64,000 bases of DNA from positions 3,517,501-3,581,500 of the forward strand of contig NZ_CP047023.1 of NCBI RefSeq assembly GCF_009796765.1, read 5' to 3'. Positions 35,134-44,073 of the stretch are shown here, piece after piece (the stretch's first letter is position 1; every line of letters starts with the position of its first letter). The notes beneath the pieces were generated by a model that was not told the DNA's origin, ran no database searches, and saw only the letters and a program-made list of their open reading frames with translations. The position numbers and the translations under genes are program-made. The stretch comes from Paraglaciecola sp. L3A3. GTDB lineage: Bacteria; Pseudomonadota; Gammaproteobacteria; Enterobacterales; Alteromonadaceae.

Positions 35134-36288
35134 CTAATTAACTGACTTCTTGTTAAGCAGCGCGGTGATTTTAATATCCTCGCCCACTTGCCTCACATCG
35201 GTGATAGACAAATCCACCACCTCTTGCATTGACTCGATAGGTAAAATATCAAAAAGATTTTGACCGGCTGCCCCTATTAATTTGGGCGCTTGGTACAAAA
35301 TCAATTCATCAACCAGATTATTTTGTAACAAAGCACCTGCTAACTTAGCTCCTGCCTCAACCCAAATATGATTTAATTGCATATCTGAGAGTTTAGACAT
35401 CACTGCAGGCAAGTCCAATTTGTTATTATTAAAGGGCGCTTGCCATTGCTCGACGTGCTCTGCAAATTCATGTTGACTTACTTGGCCATTAATTAATAAC
35501 ACATCACCTGCTTGATTTTTCTGTATAGACTGCAAACAAACTAAACTGCTAGGTAACTGATTACGGCCATCTAAAATCACCCTTAGGGGTTGGCGCAGAT
35601 TACCTAGAAGTAAGTCATCGGCGGATAAACCTAACTCGGCATATCGCACGTTAAGTGAGGGGTTATCGGCCATCACAGTACCCGAGCCAGATAAAATAGC
35701 GCAGCTTTTTGCTCTATGACGTTGCACATCTTGGCGGGCCATCGGGCCGGTGATCCATTGACTTAAGCCATTTTGCAAGGCGGTTTTACCGTCTAAGGTA
35801 GAAGCTAATTTGACTGTTACCCAAGGTTGACCGGTTTTCATTCGTTTAATAAAACCCCGATTAAGTTGTTCAGCAGCAGAGGTTAATAAACCTGTTGCAG
35901 TGACAATACCGGCATTTTTTAATTTCTGTACTCCCTCACCTGAAACCAAAGGGTTAGGATCTTCCATGGCAATCACCACTCGGCCAACTTGACTATGGAT
36001 CAAAGCATCAGCACATGGAGGTGTTCGCCCTTGATGACTACAAGGCTCTAGGGTGACATAAGCGGTTGCACCTTTTGCAAGCTCACCTGCTTGCCTTAAA
36101 GCATGTACTTCTGCATGAGCTGTACCGGCTTTGTGATGCCAGCCTTCACCGACAATGTTGCCAGTAATATCTGCTATTACACAGCCCACATTAGGATTAG
36201 GCGAGGTCGTAAACTGACCACGTTTAGCCAACTGAATAGCGCGGGCCATGAACTGGTGGTCTAACTTTGAAAATTTTGTCTCTGACAT
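35134..36288 (-). CDS. ribD: Bifunctional diaminohydroxyphosphoribosylaminopyrimidine deaminase / reductase
   Basis: RibD deaminates and reduces the pyrimidine intermediate of riboflavin synthesis. The deaminase part has the zinc sites HAEVHAL and PCSHQGRTPPC; the reductase part starts near residue 150 with WVTVKLASTLDGKTA and ends with LIGAAGQNLF. The 384 residues match the family. It follows nrdR by 33 bp. Confidence 0.96.
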   Translation of the reverse strand: MSETKFSKLDHQFMARAIQLAKRGQFTTSPNPNVGCVIADITGNIVGEGWHHKAGTAHAEVHALRQAGELAKGATAYVTLEPCSHQGRTPPCADALIHSQVGRVVIAMEDPNPLVSGEGVQKLKNAGIVTATGLLTSAAEQLNRGFIKRMKTGQPWVTVKLASTLDGKTALQNGLSQWITGPMARQDVQRHRAKSCAILSGSGTVMADNPSLNVRYAELGLSADDLLLGNLRQPLRVILDGRNQLPSSLVCLQSIQKNQAGDVLLINGQVSQHEFAEHVEQWQAPFNNNKLDLPAVMSKLSDMQLNHIWVEAGAKLAGALLQNNLVDELILYQAPKLIGAAGQNLFDILPIESMQEVVDLSITDVRQVGEDIKITALLNKKSVN

Positions 36289-36321
36289 TTAAAACCAATA
36301 AATTGAATAATAAGATAAGGC

Positions 36322-36771
36322 TTAGTCGCCTAAGCGGGCAATCTCTTCGCCAAACTCACGGATATCTTCAAAAGAACGATATACAGAAGCAAAACGCACA
36401 TAAGCCACTTTATCTAACTCTTTTAAAGCATTCATAATTAGGTTGCCTAAAAATTCACTGCTGATTTCGCGCTCACCAGTGGCCCGTAAAGAAGACTTTA
36501 AACGACTAATACATTGTTCAACCTGCTCGGTGCTCACAGGGCGTTTTTCTAATGCCCGTTGCAAACCTGCACGTAACTTATCTTCGTTGAAAGGTTCTCT
36601 GGAACCATCCCGTTTAACCACTCTAGGCATTACCAACTCAGCCATTTCAAAAGTAGTAAAACGTTCTTTACAAATTGTACATTCACGTCTGCGTCTAACC
36701 TGACTGCCATCAGCCACCAAACGAGAATCAATAACTTTAGTTTCTTGCACAGAACAAAATGGGCAATACAT
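36322..36771 (-). CDS. nrdR: Transcriptional repressor NrdR
   Basis: NrdR represses ribonucleotide reductase genes according to ATP/dATP levels. A four-cysteine zinc ribbon (CPFC and CTIC) is at residues 3-34, followed by an ATP-cone ([15 protein letters not shown]). The protein is 149 residues. It heads the riboflavin block, the usual position in gammaproteobacteria. Confidence 0.96.
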   Translation of the reverse strand: MYCPFCSVQETKVIDSRLVADGSQVRRRRECTICKERFTTFEMAELVMPRVVKRDGSREPFNEDKLRAGLQRALEKRPVSTEQVEQCISRLKSSLRATGEREISSEFLGNLIMNALKELDKVAYVRFASVYRSFEDIREFGEEIARLGD

Positions 36772-36843
36772 AGTGATTTCTAATTAAAACGGATTAATTC
36801 GCCTAAATTAACAAAAATCAGCCTCTAGGCATACAAGATATAC

Positions 36844-36870
36844 AAAAAAAGCCGACACTAGGTCGGCTTT
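36844..36870 (-). terminator. Intrinsic terminator of glyA
   Basis: The stem AAAGCCGAC/GTCGGCTTT (loop ACTAG) is followed on the minus strand by a run of T residues. It lies 39 bp past the glyA stop, before nrdR, so the glyA and nrdR-rib transcripts are at least partly separate. Confidence 0.88.
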
Positions 36871-36908
36871 AATAATATGTATATATGTTTTAGCTGATAT
36901 TTAATTAT

Positions 36909-38165
36909 CTAGCCATAAACAGGGAAAGCTTCACACAAAGCGACAACTTCACCTTTAACACGAGCAATCACAGCTTGATCGTTAATGTTATCCAACACAT
37001 CACAGATCCAGTTAGCCACTTGTTTTGCTTGCTCTTCTTTAAAACCGCGACGTGTGATAGCCGGAGAACCAATACGTAAACCACTGGTCACAAACGGTGA
37101 ACGTGGATCATTAGGTACAGAGTTTTTATTCACTGTAATGTTAGCCGCTCCTAGTGCCGCGTCAGCATCTTTACCAGTGTATTCTTTGCCAATCAAATCT
37201 AATAAGAACAAGTGATTGTCGGTTCCGCCAGACACAACTTTGTGTCCACGTTCTTGAATAACAGCCACCATAGCTTTGGCGTTTTTCACCACTTGCTGTT
37301 GGTACACTTTAAATTCTGGTTGTAACGCTTCTTTAAATGCCACGGCTTTAGCAGCAATCACGTGACACAAAGGACCACCTTGTCCACCAGGGAAAACCGC
37401 ACTATTTAGCTTTTTATAAATAGCTTCATCGCCACAAGCAGATAGAATCAAACCACCACGAGGACCCGCTAAGGTTTTGTGAGTAGTAGTAGTGACAACG
37501 TGTGCATGAGCCATAGGGCTTGGATAAACACCCGCTGCTACTAAACCTGCAACGTGCGCCATATCAACTAATAGATATGCACCTACTTTGTCAGCGATTT
37601 CACGGAATTTCTGCCAATCAACAATACCTGAATAAGCAGAGAAACCGCCGATGATCATTTTAGGTTTATGTTCAATGGCCAAAGCTTCAACTTGCGCCAT
37701 ATCGATTTCACCCGTATCTGGGTTTAATCCATATTGAACCGCATTGTAAGTTTTACCTGAAAAACTAACAGATGCGCCGTGAGTCAAGTGACCACCGTGA
37801 GCTAAGCTCATGCCTAAAACAGTATCACCAGCATTCAATAACGCCATAAATACAGCTGAGTTAGCTTGTGAACCAGCATGTGGCTGAACGTTAGCATAAT
37901 CACAACCGAACAATTGTTTAGCACGTTCAATGGCTAGATCTTCAGCAATATCTACGTATTCACAACCACCGTAATAACGTTTGTGAGGATACCCTTCGGC
38001 ATATTTGTTAGTTAGCTGAGAGCCTTGGGCTTCAAGCACACGTGGGCTGCAATAGTTTTCAGAAGCAATGAGTTCAATATGTTGCTCTTGGCGTAGGTTT
38101 TCATGTTGAATTGCTTGGTACAATTCTGGATCGAAATCAGCAATATTCATATCACGTGTAAGCAT
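36909..38165 (-). CDS. glyA: Serine hydroxymethyltransferase
   Basis: GlyA interconverts serine and glycine with tetrahydrofolate. The 418-residue protein carries [10 protein letters not shown], the [17 protein letters not shown] block, and [14 protein letters not shown] with the PLP-binding lysine. ATG 38165 gives [15 protein letters not shown], as in related proteins. A clean terminator follows. Confidence 0.97.
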   Translation of the reverse strand: MLTRDMNIADFDPELYQAIQHENLRQEQHIELIASENYCSPRVLEAQGSQLTNKYAEGYPHKRYYGGCEYVDIAEDLAIERAKQLFGCDYANVQPHAGSQANSAVFMALLNAGDTVLGMSLAHGGHLTHGASVSFSGKTYNAVQYGLNPDTGEIDMAQVEALAIEHKPKMIIGGFSAYSGIVDWQKFREIADKVGAYLLVDMAHVAGLVAAGVYPSPMAHAHVVTTTTHKTLAGPRGGLILSACGDEAIYKKLNSAVFPGGQGGPLCHVIAAKAVAFKEALQPEFKVYQQQVVKNAKAMVAVIQERGHKVVSGGTDNHLFLLDLIGKEYTGKDADAALGAANITVNKNSVPNDPRSPFVTSGLRIGSPAITRRGFKEEQAKQVANWICDVLDNINDQAVIARVKGEVVALCEAFPVYG

Positions 38166-38307
38166 TAGGTTTCCTCAAAATCAGGGATATATAAAAAGGG
38201 AAATAAAACAGCGGTCATTTTAGTGATTTTTACACATTTGTATACTTGCAATCGGGCATGAGAAACAACCAAAAGTTGTAACGCAAACCCGACAGTATTT
38301 GTAGACC

Positions 38308-39303
38308 TTAAAGTGCTTCGATTTCTGCACAAAATTGCAGACCAATTTGTTGACGAACTTCATCCATAATTTGGATAATGCCGATACTTTCATCGTGGGT
38401 CATCAAGTCACTAAAATGCTTACCGGCTTGGATACAACGCATTGATTCTTCTATTTGATATTCAAATCCGTTTACTTGATGTGGCATATCAATGGTTTCA
38501 ACTAAACCATTTAAATCATAGATATGTGCTTGGTCGGTATCCCAAAACATAGCCGGCAACACGATATTGCCGTCTGAGCCAACAATAGTCATGGTATTTG
38601 GACAATGGCCTGTAGCTGAACAAGTAAACTGAGAATAACGTCCTGACGGATAATGCATGTTGACCAAAGTACTTTCGTCTATTTGTCTTTCACCTACGCG
38701 CCCCATAGCTTGGATCACATTAGGCTGTTCACCAAGCAAAGCTTGACTAACCGCTATGGGATATAATCCCAAATCTAACAAAGCTCCGCCACCTAGTTTA
38801 GGATCGTACAAGCGCGTTTCTTTTCTATGTTGAAAAGCAAAACCAATGGTTGAAGTGATATACTGAATATCGCCTATTACACCTTGCTCAATTTTTTCTT
38901 TAACCTTGGCTAAACAAGGCATAAACCGAGTCCAAATAGCTTCTTGTAAAAATAAATTTTTTTGCTGAGCGAGTTTTGTCAAAATCTGAATTTGTTGGGT
39001 ATTGATGGTGGATGGTTTTTCCAACAATACATGTTTACCTGCTTCTAGACATAACTTAGCTTGGGGATAATGAAAACTATGGGGCGTGGCAATATAAATA
39101 ATATCGATATTTGGATCATTCACCAAGTCTTCATAACTAGTATAAACAGTAGGAACATTATAGGTTTTAGCGAACGCCTGACCCCGTTCAACCGAACGAC
39201 TCGCTACAGCAGTTAGCTTACCATGCTCTGACTGACTGATTGCTTCAGCAAATGTTTGTGCAATACTACCTGGGCCTAACACTCCCCAATTCATTGTTTT
39301 CAT
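38308..39303 (-). CDS. Gfo/Idh/MocA family oxidoreductase
   Basis: A 331-residue NAD(P)-dependent sugar or cyclitol dehydrogenase. The Rossmann start NWGVLGPGSIAQTFAEA is near residue 5, HVLLEKPSTIN carries the EKP motif, and the C-terminal domain has GGGALLDLGLYP. The exact substrate is open. The start may be ATG 39303 or ATG 39294. A 13-bp inverted repeat sits in its promoter region. The gene stands alone. Confidence 0.88.
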   Translation of the reverse strand: MKTMNWGVLGPGSIAQTFAEAISQSEHGKLTAVASRSVERGQAFAKTYNVPTVYTSYEDLVNDPNIDIIYIATPHSFHYPQAKLCLEAGKHVLLEKPSTINTQQIQILTKLAQQKNLFLQEAIWTRFMPCLAKVKEKIEQGVIGDIQYITSTIGFAFQHRKETRLYDPKLGGGALLDLGLYPIAVSQALLGEQPNVIQAMGRVGERQIDESTLVNMHYPSGRYSQFTCSATGHCPNTMTIVGSDGNIVLPAMFWDTDQAHIYDLNGLVETIDMPHQVNGFEYQIEESMRCIQAGKHFSDLMTHDESIGIIQIMDEVRQQIGLQFCAEIEAL

Positions 39304-39624
39304 ATTATTGATGTTTCCTTATGGCTAAGTACCAATTTAATGTCTAATTATTGGCATCTAATAATTAGACATAATTTTTAAAGAAGATAGTTTACTTATA
39401 TGAATCGATATTAATCAATTATTTAACTTAAATTACTAATTGGAATTGATATCGACAATTGTTTTTAAATGTTTTTCCATTGTTTTTCTATGCACAAGTA
39501 TTGGCGAATTGGTATTAAATAAACCTAAACACTAGAAATAAACTTAAAACAAAACTACACAATACCTTTTACCCAGCAGGCAGGGTGAATTAAACTATCT
39601 AAAATTTATCTAGAGAAACAATAA
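39304..39624. other. Divergent spacer between the oxidoreductase and ettA
   Basis: The 321-bp spacer has the long inverted repeat at 39340-39372 near the oxidoreductase side and AT-rich sequence beyond it that must hold both promoters. An AGAGAAAC precedes the ettA ATG. No coding signal is seen. Confidence 0.5.
39340..39372. promoter_or_regulatory. Long operator-like inverted repeat upstream of the oxidoreductase
   Basis: Perfect 13-base arms (ATGTCTAATTATT and AATAATTAGACAT) flank 7 bases. It lies 37-69 bp before the oxidoreductase start. Its size fits a dimeric repressor/activator site; a hairpin in the 5' leader is the alternative. Confidence 0.55.
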
Positions 39625-41292
39625 ATGGCACAATACGTATACAGCATGTTACGGGTCGGAAAAGTCGTTCCACCTGGTAAACATATCTTAAAAAATATCT
39701 CTTTAAGCTTTTTCCCTGGCGCAAAAATCGGCGTATTAGGTTTGAATGGCTCAGGTAAATCAACCTTACTTAAAATAATGGCTGGCATAGACACGGATAT
39801 TGAAGGTGAAGCTATCCCGCAAACTGGATTAAAAATTGGTTATCTTCCTCAAGAACCACAACTAGACGAAACTAAAGACGTGCGTGGCAACATTGAAGAA
39901 GCAGTACAAGACGTAGTCCATGCACTTAAACGCATTGATGAAGTTTATGCTGAATATGCCGAAGAAGGCGCTGACTTTGATGCTTTAGCCAAAGAACAAG
40001 GTGAACTTGAAGCGATTATTCAGTCGAAAGACGGCCATAACTTAGACAACGCTTTAGAACGTGCAGCCGATGCATTACGCCTGCCACCATGGGATGCGGA
40101 TGTTAGCAAATTGTCTGGGGGTGAACGTCGCCGCGTCGCACTATGCAAATTATTACTCGAAAAACCAGAAATGTTATTACTCGACGAACCAACCAACCAC
40201 TTGGATGCTGAGTCTGTGGCATGGTTAGAACGTTTCTTACATGACTATGAAGGTACTGTCGTAGCCATTACCCATGATAGGTATTTCTTAGATAACGTAG
40301 CCGGCTGGATCTTAGAGCTAGACCGTGGCCAAGGTATACCTTGGGAAGGTAACTACTCTTCATGGTTAGAACAAAAAGATGCCCGTCTTGAACAAGAAGA
40401 AAAAACCGAAAGTGCACGACAGAAATCGATTAAAACAGAATTAGAATGGGTTCGCTCAAATGCTAAAGGTCGACAATCGAAAAGCAAAGCACGTATGGCT
40501 CGCTTCGAAGAGCTAAATACTGGCGATTACCAAAAACGTAACGAAACCAGTGAATTATTTATTCCACCTGGCGAGCGTTTAGGTGACAAAGTATTTGAAG
40601 TCACAGGTTTACAAAAATCTTATGGTGATCGGTTATTGATCGACGACCTAAATTTCAAAATGCCTAAAGGTGCCATAGTCGGTATTATCGGCCCGAACGG
40701 TGCGGGTAAATCAACCCTATTCAGAATGTTAACCGGTCAAGAACAAGCGGATGCAGGTACAATTGATATAGGCGACACAGTGCAATTAGCCAGTGTAGAT
40801 CAATTCCGTGACCATATGGACGGAAAAAATACCGTTTATAAAGAAATTTCTGATGACTCAGACATTATCCGAATTGGTAATTTTGAATTAAACAGCCGAG
40901 CTTATTGTGGACGTTTTAACTTTAAAGGCTCAGACCAACAGAAGTTTATTAAAGACTTGTCTGGTGGTGAACGTAACCGAGTGCATTTAGCCAAACTGTT
41001 AAAAGCTGGCGGCAATGTATTGTTACTGGATGAGCCAACCAATGACTTGGATGTTGAAACCTTACGAGCATTAGAAAATGCCCTATTAGAGTTTCCTGGT
41101 TGTGCCATGGTTATTTCCCATGACAGGTGGTTCTTAGATAGAATTGCCACCCATATCATGGATTATCGTGACGAAGGTAAAATTAACTTTTTTGATGGTA
41201 ATTACACTGAATACTCTGCTTGGCTTAAAGCGACATATGGAACAGATGTTGTTGAACCTCATAGATTGAAATACAAAAAGATTAGTAAGTAA
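39625..41292 (+). CDS. ettA: Energy-dependent translational throttle protein EttA (ABC-F)
   Basis: EttA is a ribosome-bound ABC-F ATPase that gates the first elongation step by cellular energy state. Two ATPase cassettes are seen: GLNGSGKST with LSGGERRRVALC, LLDEPTNHLD, and GPNGAGKST with LSGGERNRVHLA, LLDEPTNDLD. Between them is the charged linker, and the first cassette carries the arm insertion (ETKDVRGNIEEAVQDV). At 555 residues it is a normal EttA. Its transcript ends at a strong hairpin. Confidence 0.97.
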   Translation: MAQYVYSMLRVGKVVPPGKHILKNISLSFFPGAKIGVLGLNGSGKSTLLKIMAGIDTDIEGEAIPQTGLKIGYLPQEPQLDETKDVRGNIEEAVQDVVHALKRIDEVYAEYAEEGADFDALAKEQGELEAIIQSKDGHNLDNALERAADALRLPPWDADVSKLSGGERRRVALCKLLLEKPEMLLLDEPTNHLDAESVAWLERFLHDYEGTVVAITHDRYFLDNVAGWILELDRGQGIPWEGNYSSWLEQKDARLEQEEKTESARQKSIKTELEWVRSNAKGRQSKSKARMARFEELNTGDYQKRNETSELFIPPGERLGDKVFEVTGLQKSYGDRLLIDDLNFKMPKGAIVGIIGPNGAGKSTLFRMLTGQEQADAGTIDIGDTVQLASVDQFRDHMDGKNTVYKEISDDSDIIRIGNFELNSRAYCGRFNFKGSDQQKFIKDLSGGERNRVHLAKLLKAGGNVLLLDEPTNDLDVETLRALENALLEFPGCAMVISHDRWFLDRIATHIMDYRDEGKINFFDGNYTEYSAWLKATYGTDVVEPHRLKYKKISK

Positions 41293-41305
41293 TCTGAATA
41301 TTGCT

Positions 41306-41335
41306 AACCAACGCAAGCTTCGGCTTGCGTTGGTT
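41306..41335. terminator. Bidirectional terminator between ettA and the binding-protein gene
   Basis: A 13-bp perfect stem (AACCAACGCAAGC with GCTTGCGTTGGTT) is closed by a stable TTCG tetraloop. It starts 14 bases after the ettA stop and touches the stop codon of the converging gene, so it can serve both. Confidence 0.85.
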
Positions 41336-42170
41336 ATTTATCATTCTGATTTTTAACGAGATAACTTAATTCTTTATGTGGACGGTTTTCATGTAAAGCC
41401 TGCCAAAAAGCTGAAACTATAGTTTTATTTTTTTGATAGTAATCTAAGTTGAATGGAGCATATACGTTACTTTTCAGTACAAAACCTGAAGTGACACTTA
41501 GTTTCTCTGACACATCTGGTTGTTTCACAAATGCATCGGCAAACGATCTAGCAATCACATAACCGTCTAAACGACCATTTTCAATTAATTTAGCAGCCGT
41601 TTTTAAATCTGCATTTACAGGGCTTAACAGATTTTGTTGTTGTAAAAATTGATAAGCCACATAACCAAATGGAGCACTGAGTCCGCTTACAACTCTTGTT
41701 CGATAAGTATTAATATTAAGTGAGTTATCTTGATAAAAAATTGAAGGTGTATTTGTTTCGACTGTATCAAAAGGGCCATTTTTCTTAACTATAATGGGAT
41801 ATTCGTTTTGATACATATATTGTGGATCATCTGGAAAAGCAAACTCAGTCTGTCGTTCGGGGGTTTTAATCATAAGCAGTAATCCTTGTAACTCACCACT
41901 TTTCACTAAGGATTGACACCTTAACCAAGGAAATCGAACAAATTTTACTTGTAAATCTGCCTGCTGTGCTGATTTCACAACAATATCGATTAATATCCCT
42001 TCAACATTATCTTGCCCATTGGGTCCTGCTTGCAGATAGGGTTTATAATCGTTATTTTCAATACATAGTTCAATTTTTTTATTCGCTTGTGCTATTTCGC
42101 ATATGCCTAGTAGCACAACAAATAAAAGTACCTTGAATATATTAAATCTTACGCCTAAAACTTTAATCAC
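41334..42170 (-). CDS. Periplasmic solute-binding protein (family 3-like), orphan
   Basis: A 278-residue exported protein. A signal peptide ends near AQA-NK; IELCIENNDYKPYL, VEGILIDIVVKSAQQADL, VRFPWLRCQSLVKSGEL and a late KTAAKLIENGRLDGYV match family 3 binding proteins. No transporter genes are adjacent; the nearest genes are ettA and the sulfated-glycan locus. It is the second orphan of this type here (see 24970), and the two are distant relatives. Confidence 0.75.
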   Translation of the reverse strand: MIKVLGVRFNIFKVLLFVVLLGICEIAQANKKIELCIENNDYKPYLQAGPNGQDNVEGILIDIVVKSAQQADLQVKFVRFPWLRCQSLVKSGELQGLLLMIKTPERQTEFAFPDDPQYMYQNEYPIIVKKNGPFDTVETNTPSIFYQDNSLNINTYRTRVVSGLSAPFGYVAYQFLQQQNLLSPVNADLKTAAKLIENGRLDGYVIARSFADAFVKQPDVSEKLSVTSGFVLKSNVYAPFNLDYYQKNKTIVSAFWQALHENRPHKELSYLVKNQNDK

Positions 42171-42282
42171 CTAATTATTTTTATCGACAGTGCCTTACTA
42201 TCAACTCATACGACTAGGTTAACCATTAGACATTAGTCTATTGTAACAATTATCAGATAAAGCTTAATTCAATATTTTTAAA

Positions 42283-42312
42283 GAATAAAACAATATCACT
42301 ATTGTTTTATTC
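42283..42312. terminator. AT-rich 13-bp hairpin downstream of the sulfatase operon
   Basis: Perfect arms GAATAAAACAATA and TATTGTTTTATTC surround TCAC, about 70 bp past the last gene of the operon. It has no T-tail, so termination is likely but not certain. Confidence 0.55.
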
Positions 42313-42322
42313 CCTTGCTCTA

Positions 42323-42337
42323 ATCAACAGCCCCTAA
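42323..42337. repeat. Solo end of the MITE-like element
   Basis: ATCAACAGCCCCTAA is identical to the right end of the element at 19165-19307. No left end is found next to it, so this is a remnant or an independent short relic. Confidence 0.55.
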
Positions 42338-42379
42338 AGTTATAGGCTTTAATTTTTCTGCTGTTTGATTTTTACACAA

Positions 42380-44056
42380 CTAATAAACCATCACTGGTCC
42401 TTCTAACACTGCAGACGGTTGATCTACTTGGGGTAAGGTAATACGGACATTAACCTTATTCAGTCGTTCTTGTATTTTTTGTCCCCACAAAGTCAGAGTA
42501 GTTTTTTCATAAGGTTTTAACTCAGGCACTTTACCTTTAGCAAACAACTGCCATTGGCCATCTTTTTGATATTCAATATTCACAGTGGTCGCTTTGGCTG
42601 GTGCTTGGCCAAAGTTTTCAATTTCTATCTCAGCCTTTAAAGATTTAGCATTGAGTGAAAATTCAGGAAACTTGCTTGATAAGTGCGGTAATTGATATTC
42701 CACCCAAGGTAGGCGGGCGAAGCCAAACAAAGGTTCTCCTTGGTTAGTTTTACCCAACAATTTAGCCGCAAAATTGTCGCTAGTAAAACCATGGCCCTCG
42801 CCAGCAAATGTAATCACTAAATCTTCACCTTGCTCAGTAGTTTTTAGCACTTTACTGCCACGGCCAAAATTGACTTCCTCAGATGCACCAAAGCGTAATG
42901 AACTTAAGTCGATATCTTCTTGCGGATCAAAACCGGGCTCAGCTTTGACTAACAAAGATATTTCTGCAGTATCTGTCGATATTTGTTGTGGACTCAAAAA
43001 CTCAAGTAAACGCCCTACTCTTAAGGGGATACTAATATTTTTAGAGCTGTGATTATCACTGCCCATATCTTGTTTTTTAACCGTATCATTAACGGCAAAA
43101 TTAGCTTGATAAGCTCGGCCATATTGATCTTGTAATACTTTAATTCGCTCGAACTTATACCAGTCTTCTACTCGGCCATCTTGATGTTTAGCAATGCCGG
43201 GTAAGTAAGCGGCGCCGGGGTCAAGTTTCCAGTTAAAGCCATCTTTAGAGCGCATGTAATAAGCCACTCGACCTAACCAATCGTTTACAATCAGGTGATA
43301 TTGTACATCTGACTTCCACACAACTGGATCTTCATAACGACCGTCATAGGGTGGATACACGGTTTGGGTTGATACCAAATTATACGGCGGCAAACCTGAT
43401 TCACTGATCCAGACCCCACCACCTCGGCCCACCATTAACATCGAGCCATCTTCCCGTTGGGTAAAGGTATTATTTGACATATGATCAACTAACTCACGCT
43501 GGCGAGTATCGTAAGTAAAAGGTTTCTTTTGCCACGGGCCACTCAAATCTTCTGCTAAATAATAATAAAAATCAGAAAATTTATGCACGTATAAAAAATA
43601 GCGACCATCTTTTAATTGCTGCATTTCAGGGTTATGCCCAGGCCCAACTACTTGCGCGACTTTATACGGGCCAATTGAATTGTCTGATACAGCATGTACC
43701 ACTTCTGAACGAGGCCATGCCATGTGACCTTTTGGATCATCTTCACGCCAGCGGCAAACAAATAAATGATGTTGACCTTGCTCATCGATATGAATATTAC
43801 CGCCCCAATAAGACCATTCTGGATCTTCTAAACCATTATTCAGATGACGAGGTTTAACTCCCTCTAGTCCCCACACATCAGAAGATAACTCCCCTACATC
43901 GGGCAAAGGCAAAAATCGATCAATAAAACGACTGCCTTGCACTAAACCGTCCCATTCTTTGGGTAATTCTCTTTCAACAATTTCAGCCCAAGAAGGCGCA
44001 ATTGCAGCAAATGATAGCGCCACTGTAAAAGCGAGATGTTTTTTCATTGATTTCAT
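42380..44056 (-). CDS. Exported beta-propeller protein of a sulfated-glycan locus (GH43/GH117-like)
   Basis: A 558-residue exported protein (signal peptide ending near SWA-EI). Its first part shows YWGGNIHIDEQGQHHLFVCRW (split here), ARSEV-type WPRSEVVHAVSDNSIGPY, GHNPEMQQLKDGRYFLYVH and RYEDPVVW, the recurring blade motifs of five-bladed propeller glycosidases such as GH43 and GH117. The last about 170 residues look like an added beta-sandwich. The exact family is not certain. ATG 44056 has AGGGAC just before it, better than ATG 44074. It is the last gene of an operon behind two sulfatases, so it likely acts on a desulfated oligosaccharide. Confidence 0.65.
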   Translation of the reverse strand: MKSMKKHLAFTVALSFAAIAPSWAEIVERELPKEWDGLVQGSRFIDRFLPLPDVGELSSDVWGLEGVKPRHLNNGLEDPEWSYWGGNIHIDEQGQHHLFVCRWREDDPKGHMAWPRSEVVHAVSDNSIGPYKVAQVVGPGHNPEMQQLKDGRYFLYVHKFSDFYYYLAEDLSGPWQKKPFTYDTRQRELVDHMSNNTFTQREDGSMLMVGRGGGVWISESGLPPYNLVSTQTVYPPYDGRYEDPVVWKSDVQYHLIVNDWLGRVAYYMRSKDGFNWKLDPGAAYLPGIAKHQDGRVEDWYKFERIKVLQDQYGRAYQANFAVNDTVKKQDMGSDNHSSKNISIPLRVGRLLEFLSPQQISTDTAEISLLVKAEPGFDPQEDIDLSSLRFGASEEVNFGRGSKVLKTTEQGEDLVITFAGEGHGFTSDNFAAKLLGKTNQGEPLFGFARLPWVEYQLPHLSSKFPEFSLNAKSLKAEIEIENFGQAPAKATTVNIEYQKDGQWQLFAKGKVPELKPYEKTTLTLWGQKIQERLNKVNVRITLPQVDQPSAVLEGPVMVY

Positions 44057-44073
44057 ATTGTCCCTTTTATTCA

